Shown one piece after another: positions 56,211-64,000 of a stretch of DNA of 64,000 bases. Each line of letters begins with the position of its first letter. Position 1 is the stretch's first letter. This DNA is from Niallia sp. FSL W8-0635 (GTDB lineage Bacteria; Bacillota; Bacilli; Bacillales; Cytobacillaceae), in the NCBI RefSeq assembly GCF_038007965.1, contig NZ_JBBOYD010000001.1:1838501-1902500 (forward strand), read 5' to 3'. The notes beneath the pieces were generated by a model. It was given only the letters and a program-made list of their open reading frames with translations. It was not told where the DNA came from and did not search any database. Made by a program: the position numbers and the translations under genes.

Positions 56211-56956
56211 TGAAAATTGATGTACTAACATTATTTCCAGAGATGTTTGAAGGGGTTCTTCACAGTTCTATTTTAAAAAAGGCAGAAGAAGGGGAAAAGG
56301 CTGCTTACAATGTCGTGAATTTTCGCGATTACTCCGATAATAAGCATCAAACGGTTGATGATTATCCTTACGGAGGCGGTGCTGGGATGGTGTTAAAGCC
56401 ACAGCCGATATTTGACGCTGTGGATGCTTTAAATGCCAACGAAGGCCAAGCTAAGCCCCGTGTCATTCTGATGTGTCCTCAAGGGGAAAGATACACGCAA
56501 GCAAAAGCGGAAGAATTAGCGCAAGAGGAGCATCTAATCTTCATTTGCGGTCATTATGAAGGGTATGATGAGAGAATCAGAGAGCATTTGGTAACCGATG
56601 AAATCTCCATTGGTGACTATGTCCTGACAGGTGGCGAATTAGGTGCTATGGTCGTCATTGATAGCGTCGTACGGTTGTTGCCAGGGGTGCTTGGAAAAGA
56701 AGCGTCCCATGTAAATGATTCTTTTAGTACTGGTCTATTAGAGCATCCTCATTACACACGCCCAGCTGACTTTCGTGGAATGAAGGTGCCGGACACTTTG
56801 CTATCTGGCAATCACGCTCATATTGATGAATGGAGAGAAAGGGAATCTTTCCGAAGAACCATTGAAAGAAGACCAGACTTACTAGAAAATTATCCGCTCA
56901 CAGAGAAGCAAAAAAAGCTAGTAAGTGAACTGAAAAAGCAGCATCATCCAAGTTAA
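56210..56956 (+). CDS. trmD: tRNA (guanine-37-N1)-methyltransferase TrmD
   Basis: A 248-residue SPOUT-class methyltransferase that prevents frameshifting. The trefoil-knot motifs are present: [11 protein letters not shown] and [19 protein letters not shown]. Coupled to rimM (TAATG). Confidence 0.97.
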   Translation: MKIDVLTLFPEMFEGVLHSSILKKAEEGEKAAYNVVNFRDYSDNKHQTVDDYPYGGGAGMVLKPQPIFDAVDALNANEGQAKPRVILMCPQGERYTQAKAEELAQEEHLIFICGHYEGYDERIREHLVTDEISIGDYVLTGGELGAMVVIDSVVRLLPGVLGKEASHVNDSFSTGLLEHPHYTRPADFRGMKVPDTLLSGNHAHIDEWRERESFRRTIERRPDLLENYPLTEKQKKLVSELKKQHHPS

Positions 56957-57032
56957 CATAATACTATTATGTGAATAGGTAAAAGAACAGCTAGAGGAAA
57001 GTAGCAAAGTTCTATTATTTTTAGAAAAAATA

Positions 57033-57061
57033 TTGCTGTTAGTCTAGTTTTATGTTAAGAT
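57033..57061 (+). promoter_or_regulatory. rplS: Putative sigma-A promoter for rplS
   Basis: TTGCTG (57033-57038), 17-nt spacer, TAAGAT (57056-57061), about 110 nt upstream of the rplS start. Confidence 0.6.
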
Positions 57062-57071
57062 AACACTTGTG

Positions 57072-57165
57072 ACTTAAGCAGATGAATTTCTGTGAAGGGT
57101 CTTATAACGATGTTCCGCTGCAAGAGGTCTCGATTATGAGTGCAAGAGCGTCTGTTGGAAGGAGT
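57072..57165 (+). ncRNA. L19 leader (rplS autoregulatory mRNA structure)
   Basis: The leader contains GCTGCAAGAGGTCTCGA and GTGCAAGAGCGTCTGTTGG before the ribosome site. Position and content fit the Firmicutes L19 leader, thought to bind L19 for feedback control. Identification is from memory of the family and was not scored with a covariance model. Confidence 0.65.
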
Positions 57166-57173
57166 TGAAAACG

Positions 57174-57518
57174 ATGCAAAAATTAATAGAAGAAATTACA
57201 AAAGAACAACTTCGTTCTGATCTTCCTTCGTTCCGTCCTGGTGACACTGTACGTGTACACGTGAAAGTTGTCGAGGGTACTCGTGAGCGTATTCAGTTAT
57301 TTGAAGGTGTTGTAATTAAGCGTCGTGGTGGTGGAATCAGCGAAACTTTTACAGTACGTAAAGTTTCTTACGGAGTTGGCGTTGAGCGTACATTCCCTGT
57401 TCACACACCTAAAATTGCGAAGCTAGAAGTTATCCGTCGCGGTAAAGTACGCCGTGCGAAACTTTACTACCTACGTAACCTACGTGGTAAAAAAGCTCGT
57501 ATTAAAGAAATTCGATAA
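57174..57518 (+). CDS. rplS: 50S ribosomal protein L19
   Basis: A 114-residue ribosomal protein at the 30S-50S interface ([20 protein letters not shown], then [13 protein letters not shown]). ATG 57174 follows AAGGAG at suitable spacing; a TTG three codons earlier is not needed. Confidence 0.97.
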   Translation: MQKLIEEITKEQLRSDLPSFRPGDTVRVHVKVVEGTRERIQLFEGVVIKRRGGGISETFTVRKVSYGVGVERTFPVHTPKIAKLEVIRRGKVRRAKLYYLRNLRGKKARIKEIR

Positions 57519-57526
57519 TTGTTACC

Positions 57527-57562
57527 AAAAAAGAGCTTGTTCTTGTAACAAGTTCTTTTTTA
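57527..57562 (+). terminator. Rho-independent terminator after rplS
   Basis: AAAAAAGAGCTTGTT against AACAAGTTCTTTTTT with one G-U pair. The following bases 57563-57807 contain no gene or clear promoter. Confidence 0.9.
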
Positions 57563-57819
57563 TATCTTGCTTTTTAAATGCTTTTTAAATGTTTTTTCTT
57601 TTTTATGGTTAATAAAGTTAACGCTCCCTGAGTTGATTGTATCTGTAGAGGAAATCAACGAGCTTACATTGTGAGTGAATCTGTATACCCAACAAAACAA
57701 CTGAAAACTTTCCAATTTTACTTCATCCAAAAATTCCGCTAAAATATATCATGTTAGAGAAGCGATCAATCATACATAAAAAACTACCTATATTGTTCAG
57801 TTAAGGATTGGTGAAAGGT

Positions 57820-58356
57820 ATGGCAACTGAAAAGAAGAAGAAAAATGAAGTTTGGGAATGGAGTAAAGCGCTAATTATTGCAGTCTTACTCGCTTTTGTC
57901 ATTCGGTATTTTTTATTTGCTCCAATTGTAGTGGATGGCGAATCCATGCAGTCTACATTACTGGATCAAGATCGAATGATTGTGAATAAAATCAACTATA
58001 AAGTAAGTGAACCAAAGCGTTTTGATATCATTGTATTTCACGCTCCTGAAGGAAAAGATTATATAAAAAGAGTAATCGGGTTACCAGGGGATACAATCGA
58101 GTATCGTAATGATGTGTTATATGTAAATGGACAAGCTTATGAAGAGCCGTATCTAGAGCATAATAAACAAGTGATAAATGGTCCCCTAACAGAAGATTTC
58201 ACTGCAACAGTTCCAGACGGAGAACTATTCGTGATGGGGGATAACCGTCAAAATAGTAAAGACAGCCGTCATATCGGTACGATTGGCTTTGATAAAATTA
58301 TTGGTAGTACAAGTGTTGTGTATTGGCCAATATCCGATTTAAAAATAGTAGAATAA
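57820..58356 (+). CDS. lepB: Type I signal peptidase
   Basis: A 178-residue membrane protease with one N-terminal transmembrane helix (about 15-35). The catalytic dyad is Ser42 in GESMQST and Lys83 in [11 protein letters not shown]; box E is [11 protein letters not shown]. It cleaves signal peptides outside the membrane. The start is uncertain: ATG 57820 was chosen, but GTG 57811 in the same frame is possible. Often named sipS in Bacillus. It sits in the conserved rplS-lepB-rbgA order. Confidence 0.94.
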   Translation: MATEKKKKNEVWEWSKALIIAVLLAFVIRYFLFAPIVVDGESMQSTLLDQDRMIVNKINYKVSEPKRFDIIVFHAPEGKDYIKRVIGLPGDTIEYRNDVLYVNGQAYEEPYLEHNKQVINGPLTEDFTATVPDGELFVMGDNRQNSKDSRHIGTIGFDKIIGSTSVVYWPISDLKIVE

Positions 58357-58384
58357 TGTTAGTGGAAGAAATAGAGGTGCACGT

Positions 58385-59236
58385 ATGACTATACAATGGT
58401 TCCCGGGGCATATGGCAAAGGCCAGAAGACAGGTAACGGAAAAATTAAAGCTGGTAGATATTATTTTTGAATTAGTGGATGCGAGAATTCCTCAATCATC
58501 TCGAAATCCCATGATTGATGAAATCATCCAGCATAAGCCGAGAATTGTGTTATTGAATAAAGCAGATATGGCAGATAAAGAACGTACAAAAGAATGGATA
58601 AGCTATTTTAAAAAACAAGGTATACAAGCACTTGCGATTAATTCACACGCAGGGGTTGGAATGAAGGAGATTACTGCCTTAGCGAAAGTAGTCTTAGCGG
58701 AAAAATTTGATCGGATGAAAGCCAAAGGAATTAGACCGCGAGCGATTCGAGCAATGATTGTTGGAATTCCAAATGCAGGTAAATCTACTTTGATCAATCG
58801 ATTAGCGAAGAAAAATATTGCGAAAACAGGCAATACACCAGGTGTTACAAAAGCACAGCAATGGATTAAAGTTGGGAAAGAACTAGAGCTTTTAGATACG
58901 CCAGGTATACTATGGCCGAAATTTGAAGACCAAGAAGTTGGCTTAAAGCTTGCTTTAACTGGTGCCATAAAGGATACCATTTTAAATCTACAAGATATCG
59001 CTATCTTCGGACTACGTTTTTTAGAAAAAGAATATCCAGAGCGCTTAAAAGAAAGATATAATTTAGAAGTGATTCCAGAAGATACAGTAGAGCTATTTGA
59101 TCATATCGGAACGTTTAGAGGAGCATTATCAGGCGGCGGGATTGTCGACTATGATAAAGTAACAGAACTCATTATCCGAGACATCAGAGGGGAAAAGTTC
59201 GGACCTTTAACATTTGAAAAAACAGAAGAAATGTAA
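58385..59236 (+). CDS. rbgA: Ribosome biogenesis GTPase RbgA (YlqF)
   Basis: A 283-residue circularly permuted GTPase for late 50S assembly. Order of motifs: LLNKADM (G4), [12 protein letters not shown] (G1), DTPGILWP (G3). The family start [15 protein letters not shown] is present, and so is a C-terminal ANTAR-like domain. AGAGGTG precedes the ATG. Confidence 0.96.
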   Translation: MTIQWFPGHMAKARRQVTEKLKLVDIIFELVDARIPQSSRNPMIDEIIQHKPRIVLLNKADMADKERTKEWISYFKKQGIQALAINSHAGVGMKEITALAKVVLAEKFDRMKAKGIRPRAIRAMIVGIPNAGKSTLINRLAKKNIAKTGNTPGVTKAQQWIKVGKELELLDTPGILWPKFEDQEVGLKLALTGAIKDTILNLQDIAIFGLRFLEKEYPERLKERYNLEVIPEDTVELFDHIGTFRGALSGGGIVDYDKVTELIIRDIRGEKFGPLTFEKTEEM

Positions 59237-59246
59237 GAGCTCCAAC

Positions 59247-59283
59247 GAGAAGTGGCTAAAAACAGACACTTCTCTTTTTTATT
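59247..59283 (+). terminator. Rho-independent terminator after rbgA
   Basis: GAGAAGTG (59247-59254) and CACTTCTC (59267-59274) followed by T6 and further Ts. Confidence 0.9.
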
Positions 59284-59311
59284 TAGCAGTCTTATGGAGA
59301 GCAAGTTGTAG

Positions 59312-59353
59312 TCAGGCTGCAAATGGTAGCAACAAGAATTGCGAAAACAGGCA
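59312..59353 (+). repeat. End remnant of the MITE-like repeat
   Basis: CAGGCTGCAAATGGTAGCAACAAG..GCGAAAACAGGC parallels the right end of the full repeat (CAGGCTGCGGCTCATAGCAACAAAC..CGAAAACAGCC). Only this end is present. Confidence 0.5.
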
Positions 59354-59400
59354 ATAAAAAAAACAATCCATAAACCGATATAAATATCGAGGTGTAAACA

Positions 59401-60177
59401 ATGAAATTAGCAACGATGAAAGAAATAAAAGAGACGCTAGAAGGGGTAAAGGATGTAAATGACCCTTTTATCCTGGAATTACGAAAAGACGAGAGAAAAG
59501 GGGCTCAGAAGCTTCTAGAAGCATGGGATAAGCGTATTGCAAAGGAAGAGAAGCTACATGCTCATTTTGTAACGATGAATTACTATGAAAAAGAAATAAG
59601 AAGCAAGGGATATACATATATTGCAGGCATTGATGAAGTAGGGAGAGGCCCGCTTGCAGGACCTGTTGTTACTGCAGCCGTTATCCTTCCTGAAAACTTT
59701 TATTTACCAGGTATCGATGATTCAAAGAAATTGTCCGAGAAAAAAAGAGAATTATTCTACGAGATTATTAAAAAAGAAGCAATATCTATTGGAGTAGGCA
59801 TTATTTCGCCTGAAGAAATTGATCGAATTAATATCTATCAAGCAACAAAAAAAGGCATGCTAGAAGCAATTAATGAGCTTTCCCAAACGCCAGACTATTT
59901 ACTTATTGATGCAATGAAATTAACAACTCCATACCCAAGCCAGTCTCTAATTAAAGGAGACAGTAAAAGTGTTTCGATTGCAGCGGCAAGTATTATCGCG
60001 AAAGTGACAAGAGATCGCATGATGAAAGAGTTACATGAAATATATCCTGATTATCATTTTGCAAGCAATATGGGCTATGGTACACAGGAGCATCTAGTAG
60101 CTCTCAAGGAATATGGGATTACGATTCATCACCGTAAGAGCTTTTCCCCTGTCAAAGAGATGGTGGAGAATAAATAG
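59401..60177 (+). CDS. rnhB: Ribonuclease HII
   Basis: A 258-residue enzyme that nicks RNA in RNA-DNA hybrids and at single ribonucleotides. The N-terminal extension (about 1-70) is typical of Bacillus RNase HII. Catalytic motifs: [23 protein letters not shown] and LIDAMKL. GAGGTG precedes the ATG. Confidence 0.96.
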   Translation: MKLATMKEIKETLEGVKDVNDPFILELRKDERKGAQKLLEAWDKRIAKEEKLHAHFVTMNYYEKEIRSKGYTYIAGIDEVGRGPLAGPVVTAAVILPENFYLPGIDDSKKLSEKKRELFYEIIKKEAISIGVGIISPEEIDRINIYQATKKGMLEAINELSQTPDYLLIDAMKLTTPYPSQSLIKGDSKSVSIAAASIIAKVTRDRMMKELHEIYPDYHFASNMGYGTQEHLVALKEYGITIHHRKSFSPVKEMVENK

Positions 60178-60227
60178 TAGGTAAATGAATGGTTTGTATT
60201 TCTGTTAAGAAAGAAAGGAGGAAGTAG

Positions 60228-60797
60228 ATGAATATTAACCATATTGTACACGATTTATTTCATGAAAATCGTTTAGGTAACAAAGCCCTTGAATTAAGAG
60301 ATGGACAACTAGTATATGGAAAATTGACTAAATTATTTCCTCAGCAAATGGCAGAGGTACAAATAGGCGCGCAAAAAATGCTTGCCAGCTTAACCATTCC
60401 AGTAACCGTTGATCAAAGCTATTGGTTTCAAGTTTCTATAACGGATGATAAGCCGATTTTAAAAGTATTAACCCAAGCAAATGAAGTGCCAACAGAAAAA
60501 GAAAATATGACAGGCTTGCTTCAACAGTTAAATCTTCCTAATTCAAAAGAAAATAGAATGTTGCTCCATTATCTACTTTCTAATAATCTACCAATTACGA
60601 AAGAAGCGATTGGAAACATAAGGGAATGGCTACCGAGTTCTTTCGGAAAACAAGAGCTTGCGACAATCGGCCTTATGCTTGAAAGAGAGCTGCCGCTAAC
60701 AAAAGAAGTGTTTTCTAGTCTTTCGTCTTTACAATCAGATAAAGGAATTAGTGTTCTGATAGAGGAGTTGCACAGCAGCTTTCTGCCCATAAAGTGA
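60228..60797 (+). CDS. ylqG: YlqG-like protein, N-terminal piece
   Basis: A 189-residue product corresponding to the N-terminal part of the hypothetical protein normally located between rnhB and ylqH. AAAGGAGG precedes the start. It stops at 60797 in one frame, while the next frame already reads openly from 60752 and continues the protein. Either the gene is split by a single frameshift or two coupled proteins are made (GTGA overlap). Function unknown; the context with an FlhB-like gene suggests a link to flagellar-type proteins. Confidence 0.7.
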   Translation: MNINHIVHDLFHENRLGNKALELRDGQLVYGKLTKLFPQQMAEVQIGAQKMLASLTIPVTVDQSYWFQVSITDDKPILKVLTQANEVPTEKENMTGLLQQLNLPNSKENRMLLHYLLSNNLPITKEAIGNIREWLPSSFGKQELATIGLMLERELPLTKEVFSSLSSLQSDKGISVLIEELHSSFLPIK

Positions 60798-61483
60798 AGG
60801 AACCAATCTTAAACGATTTGCTTTCTAGTTTAAGGGAGGGAGGGGACGTTTCCCAAGATAATATCGTAGAGATGCTAAAAACTATCTTTCAAAAAATGGG
60901 CTATTCATTTGAAGCTGGTTTGTTAAAACGATCACCAATGGGAACGGATCAAGCTACTCAGGAAATGCTAAAGCCCATTCTACTAGAGTTAATGGGAAAA
61001 GATATTCCGCTTGTTGTGAAAGAGACAGCTAGTCAATTAATCGATAAAGTGACAGGTTATCAGCTAATGTCTCAGCAATCAGGTCCTATTATGCAGCTAA
61101 TTACAGAAATTCCCCTTCGTTTCTTTAATCAGCAGGTAGATGTTACGATGCAGTATAATGGAAGAAAAACAGCAGATGGCAAAGTGGATAGTAATTATTG
61201 TCGAATTCTTTTTTATTTAAAGCTGGCTAACTTGCAGGATACAGTTATTGATTTAACTATTCAAAATCGGATCATGAATATGAGTATCCTTAATGATCGT
61301 GCACCAGAAATAATGTCATTTATAAATAAAGCAGAAGAGCCGTTAAAAGAAAAATTACAGGAGCTCGATTATAAATTGACGTCCGTTCATGCGAAACCCC
61401 TGACTAAAGAAGATAAGCCTGTATGGACTCAACAGCAGGCAATGCGAGTGAATACTTACAAAGGGGTGGATCTTAAAATATGA
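60794..61483 (+). CDS. YlqG-like protein, C-terminal piece
   Basis: A 229-residue product that looks like the C-terminal continuation of the preceding gene. Its GTG start has no ribosome site and overlaps the previous stop by 4 nt. The frame upstream of the GTG (60752-60793) is also open and reads plausibly. The second half (PLRFFNQQVDVTMQYNG, then YLKLANLQDTVIDLTIQN) resembles the C-terminal domain of FliK-like hook-length proteins in layout only. It overlaps ylqH by 4 nt. Confidence 0.65.
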   Translation: MKEPILNDLLSSLREGGDVSQDNIVEMLKTIFQKMGYSFEAGLLKRSPMGTDQATQEMLKPILLELMGKDIPLVVKETASQLIDKVTGYQLMSQQSGPIMQLITEIPLRFFNQQVDVTMQYNGRKTADGKVDSNYCRILFYLKLANLQDTVIDLTIQNRIMNMSILNDRAPEIMSFINKAEEPLKEKLQELDYKLTSVHAKPLTKEDKPVWTQQQAMRVNTYKGVDLKI

Positions 61484-61755
61484 ACAAACGAAAAGAAGCG
61501 ATAGCGTTAACCTATGAACAGCATAAACATGCAGCTCCTACTGTTATTGCTAAAGGAAAGGGCCTAGTGGCAGAGCAAATACTGGAACGGGCGAAAAAAG
61601 AGAATATTCCGATCCAGGAAGATGCTTCGCTTGTAGAACTTCTAAGTAAATTAAATATAAATGAACAAATACCGGAAGATTTATATATGGCAGTCGCAGA
61701 AGTATTTGCTTTTATTTATTCTTTAGAAAAGGAAATAACGAAAAAAGACGGCTAA
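61480..61755 (+). CDS. ylqH: FlhB-like cytoplasmic-domain protein YlqH
   Basis: A 91-residue protein resembling the cytoplasmic C-terminal domain of the flagellar export switch protein FlhB (EAIALTYEQHKHAAPTVIAK, then GKGLVAEQILERAKKENIPI). It has no membrane part and no NPTH cleavage motif. Such stand-alone FlhB-like genes are common at this site in Bacillus; the role is unclear. Confidence 0.88.
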   Translation: MNKRKEAIALTYEQHKHAAPTVIAKGKGLVAEQILERAKKENIPIQEDASLVELLSKLNINEQIPEDLYMAVAEVFAFIYSLEKEITKKDG

Positions 61756-61804
61756 AAAGACCGAGAATCAAGAAAAAATTTTTTTGAATGTAAAATATTT
61801 AAAG

Positions 61805-61840
61805 ATAAAAGCCTTTTTTATAGACAAAGAAAGGTTTTTT
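61805..61840 (+). terminator. Rho-independent terminator after ylqH
   Basis: AAAAGCCTTT against AAAGGTTTTTT with one G-U pair and a T run. Confidence 0.7.
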
Positions 61841-61961
61841 CATTTAAAATGAAAGCGTGACCATATTTTTGTTTTTTCTAAATACATAAAAAATCGAAAA
61901 TCACTGCGAAAAAACCTATTAATACAGTGATAACGATCTTTATGTCAAAAGAGGAAACAAA

Positions 61962-61987
61962 AAAGAATGAAATAAATTTCATTCTTT
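61962..61987 (+). other. Perfect 12-bp hairpin upstream of sucC
   Basis: AAAGAATGAAAT (61962-61973) and ATTTCATTCTTT (61976-61987) with a 2-nt centre. No T run follows. It lies 70 nt upstream of the sucC start, in the likely leader. The remainder of 61756-62056 holds no gene. Confidence 0.5.
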
Positions 61988-62056
61988 CGTTATAAGATGT
62001 AATAATGCAGTTGTCTCCAATTTTACAAAAAAGGGAAATTAAAGGGGTGTGGAAGC

Positions 62057-63232
62057 TTGAATATTCATGAATATCAGGGGAAAGAGATTTTAGAATTAAA
62101 TGGCGTTTCAGTACCAAAAGGAAAAGTAGCTTTTACAGTAGAAGAGGCAGTGCGAGCTGCAGAAACATTAAACAGTGATGTATGGGTAGTGAAAGCCCAA
62201 ATCCATGCTGGTGGTCGAGGGAAAGCTGGTGGAGTAAAGGTTGCAAAAAGTTTAGAAGAAGTACAAACTTATGCATCTGATATTCTAGGCACCACATTAG
62301 TTACGCATCAAACAGGTCCAGAAGGAAAATTAGTAAAACGACTATTAATTGAAGAAGGCTGCCGAATCAAGAAGGAATATTACATAGGATTTGTCGTGGA
62401 CCGCGCAACATCTCGAATCGTATTGATGGCTTCTGAAGAGGGCGGTACAGAAATTGAGGAAATCGCAGAGAAATACCCAGAGAAAATTGTAAAAGAAGTT
62501 ATTGATCCAGTGACTGGCTTAACTCCATTTCAAGCACGCCGAGTTGCATTTGCGATTAATATCCCAAGCAAGCAAGTAAATAAAGCAGTTGCATTTATGA
62601 CTGGCTTATACAAAGTGTTTGTAGAAAAAGACTGTTCGATTGCAGAAATTAATCCACTGGTTCTAACAGAGGATGGAAATATTATGGCGTTGGACGCAAA
62701 ATTAAATTTTGATTCAAATGCTTTGTATAGACATAAAGATATTGTTGCATATAGAGATTTAGATGAAGAAAACGAGAAAGAATTAGAAGCTTCCAAATAT
62801 GACTTAAGCTATATTGCTCTAAATGGAAATATTGGCTGTATGGTAAATGGTGCTGGACTTGCTATGGCGACGATGGATATTGTCAAGCATTATGGCGGAG
62901 AACCGGCTAACTTCTTGGATGTTGGGGGCGGCGCAACAGCAGAGAAAGTAACAGAAGCATTCAAAATCATTCTTTCCGATTCAAAAGTGAAAGGGATTTT
63001 TGTCAATATTTTTGGAGGCATCATGAAATGTGATGTCATCGCAACAGGAATTGTGGAAGCTGCAAAGCAAGTTAGTCTTCATGTACCTCTTGTTGTTCGC
63101 TTAGAAGGAACAAATGTTGATTTAGGTAAAAAGATTCTCCGTGAATCTGGAGTGGATATTGTAGCAGCAGAATCAATGGCTGATGGTGCTGAGAAAATTG
63201 TATCTCTAGTAGAACAGGGAGGGAACGAATAA
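62057..63232 (+). CDS. sucC: Succinyl-CoA synthetase (ADP-forming) beta subunit
   Basis: A 391-residue ATP-grasp subunit of the TCA-cycle enzyme succinate-CoA ligase. Motifs: [11 protein letters not shown] at the start, [12 protein letters not shown], and [12 protein letters not shown]. The start is TTG at 62057 with AAAGGGGTG upstream. The stop overlaps the sucD ATG by one base. Confidence 0.97.
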   Translation: MNIHEYQGKEILELNGVSVPKGKVAFTVEEAVRAAETLNSDVWVVKAQIHAGGRGKAGGVKVAKSLEEVQTYASDILGTTLVTHQTGPEGKLVKRLLIEEGCRIKKEYYIGFVVDRATSRIVLMASEEGGTEIEEIAEKYPEKIVKEVIDPVTGLTPFQARRVAFAINIPSKQVNKAVAFMTGLYKVFVEKDCSIAEINPLVLTEDGNIMALDAKLNFDSNALYRHKDIVAYRDLDEENEKELEASKYDLSYIALNGNIGCMVNGAGLAMATMDIVKHYGGEPANFLDVGGGATAEKVTEAFKIILSDSKVKGIFVNIFGGIMKCDVIATGIVEAAKQVSLHVPLVVRLEGTNVDLGKKILRESGVDIVAAESMADGAEKIVSLVEQGGNE

Positions 63233-64000
63233 TGAGTGTTTTTATCAATAAAGATACAAAGGTTCTTGTTCAAGGAATAACTGGTGCAACAGCACTTTTT
63301 CATACAAAACAAATGATTGAATATGGTACAAAAATCGTTGGGGGAGTAACGCCAGGAAAAGGCGGGACAACAGTAGAAGGAGTACCTGTATTTAATACGG
63401 TGAAAGATGCTGTTGAGGTAACAGAAGCGAACGCATCGGTTATTTATGTACCAGCACCATTTGCAGCAGATGCTATTCTTGAAGCAGTAGATGCAGAATT
63501 AGATTTAGTAATCTGTATTACAGAGCATATTCCAGTACTAGATATGGTGAAAGTAAAACGTTATATGGAAGGGAAAAAGACTAGATTAATAGGCCCGAAC
63601 TGTCCAGGTGTGATTACGCCAGAGGAATGTAAGATTGGGATTATGCCAGGATACATTCACAAGAAGGGACATGTTGGAGTTGTATCTCGTTCAGGAACCC
63701 TAACTTATGAGGCTGTTCATCAACTTTCCCAAGCTGGAATTGGCCAATCTACAGCGGTTGGTATTGGGGGAGACCCTGTAAACGGAACAGACTTTATCGA
63801 TACGTTAAAAGCATTTAATGAAGATGAAGATACGTATGCGGTAATTATGATTGGAGAAATCGGTGGTACTGCAGAGGAAGAAGCAGCACGATGGGTGAAG
63901 GAAAATATGACGAAACCGGTAGTAGGATTTATCGGTGGACGCACTGCTCCTCCAGGTAAGCGTATGGGTCACGCAGGTGCCATTATCTCAGGTGGAAAAG
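63232..64000 (+). CDS. sucD: Succinyl-CoA synthetase alpha subunit, 5' part (runs past window end)
   Basis: The first 256 residues of the CoA-binding subunit. Visible are [13 protein letters not shown], the [10 protein letters not shown] segment, and [15 protein letters not shown], which contains the active-site histidine that is phosphorylated. The frame is open to the window end. It forms the heterotetrameric enzyme with SucC. Confidence 0.97.
   Translation, partial: MSVFINKDTKVLVQGITGATALFHTKQMIEYGTKIVGGVTPGKGGTTVEGVPVFNTVKDAVEVTEANASVIYVPAPFAADAILEAVDAELDLVICITEHIPVLDMVKVKRYMEGKKTRLIGPNCPGVITPEECKIGIMPGYIHKKGHVGVVSRSGTLTYEAVHQLSQAGIGQSTAVGIGGDPVNGTDFIDTLKAFNEDEDTYAVIMIGEIGGTAEEEAARWVKENMTKPVVGFIGGRTAPPGKRMGHAGAIISGGK

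Overview
The window is a low-GC Firmicutes chromosome segment from an endospore-forming Bacillaceae species. The 26-residue spore protein SpoVM is encoded at 18894-18974, and the backbone gene order matches the classic Bacillus subtilis priA-def-fmt-rsmB-rlmN-prpC-prkC-rsgA ... smc-ftsY ... ffh-rpsP ... rnhB-sucCD region. A Niallia/Bacillus circulans-like host is a guess only. Almost everything is on the + strand. The exceptions are a sugar-cluster regulator, rpmB and one IS110-family transposase.

Layout. 1-1019: 3' end of priA. 1128-9666: an inserted sugar-uptake cluster: winged-helix regulator, lipoprotein binding protein, two permeases, a small membrane protein and two family 2 glycoside hydrolases. 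9.7-10.35 kb: non-coding, rich in MITE-like repeats. 10371-18804: def, fmt, rsmB, rlmN, prpC, prkC, rsgA, thiN (rpe is missing from its usual place). 18894-21745: spoVM, rpmB (-), asp23-like gene and fakA. 21945-22370: a tandem array with an exact 52-bp period. 22600-26211: sdaAB, sdaAA, recG. 26491-30192: FapR operator, fapR, plsX, fabD, fabG, acpP. 30317-36363: rnc with a structured leader, smc, ftsY. 36.5-52.5 kb: a second accessory block. It holds a MITE split by an IS110-family element, a small membrane-protein gene, two intergenic repeat arrays, and an eight-gene operon (ABC exporter, coiled-coil membrane protein, MoxR ATPase, DUF58 protein, two von Willebrand factor A membrane proteins). 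52598-64000: ylxM, ffh, rpsP, khpA, ylqD, rimM, trmD, rplS (with L19 leader), lepB, rbgA, rnhB, ylqG (in two pieces), ylqH, sucC and the start of sucD.

How the genes work together. The backbone serves translation and ribosome maturation (def, fmt, rsmB, rlmN, rsgA, rpmB, rpsP, rimM, trmD, rplS, rbgA), protein targeting and export (ffh, ftsY, lepB), phospholipid and fatty-acid synthesis under FapR, chromosome maintenance (priA, recG, smc, rnhB), Ser/Thr phospho-signalling (prpC/prkC) and central metabolism (sdaAA/AB, sucCD). Both accessory blocks interrupt backbone neighbours (priA|def and ftsY|ylxM), and both are bordered by MITE-like repeats.

Most notable observations. (1) The non-coding 3' end of the IS110-family element contains two adjacent stem-loops. 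Their loops hold short matches to the element's own insertion site and to its own ends, as expected for a bridge/seek RNA. (2) A MITE family has a copy with 9-bp terminal inverted repeats and a perfect 8-bp target duplication. (3) Two unrelated intergenic repeat families have strict periods of 52 bp and 21 bp, and each occurs at two distant loci. (4) rnc has a structured leader of about 270 nt. (5) The MoxR/VWA/ABC operon appears to encode a single membrane-associated machine. All comparisons were made by eye; no database search was run.
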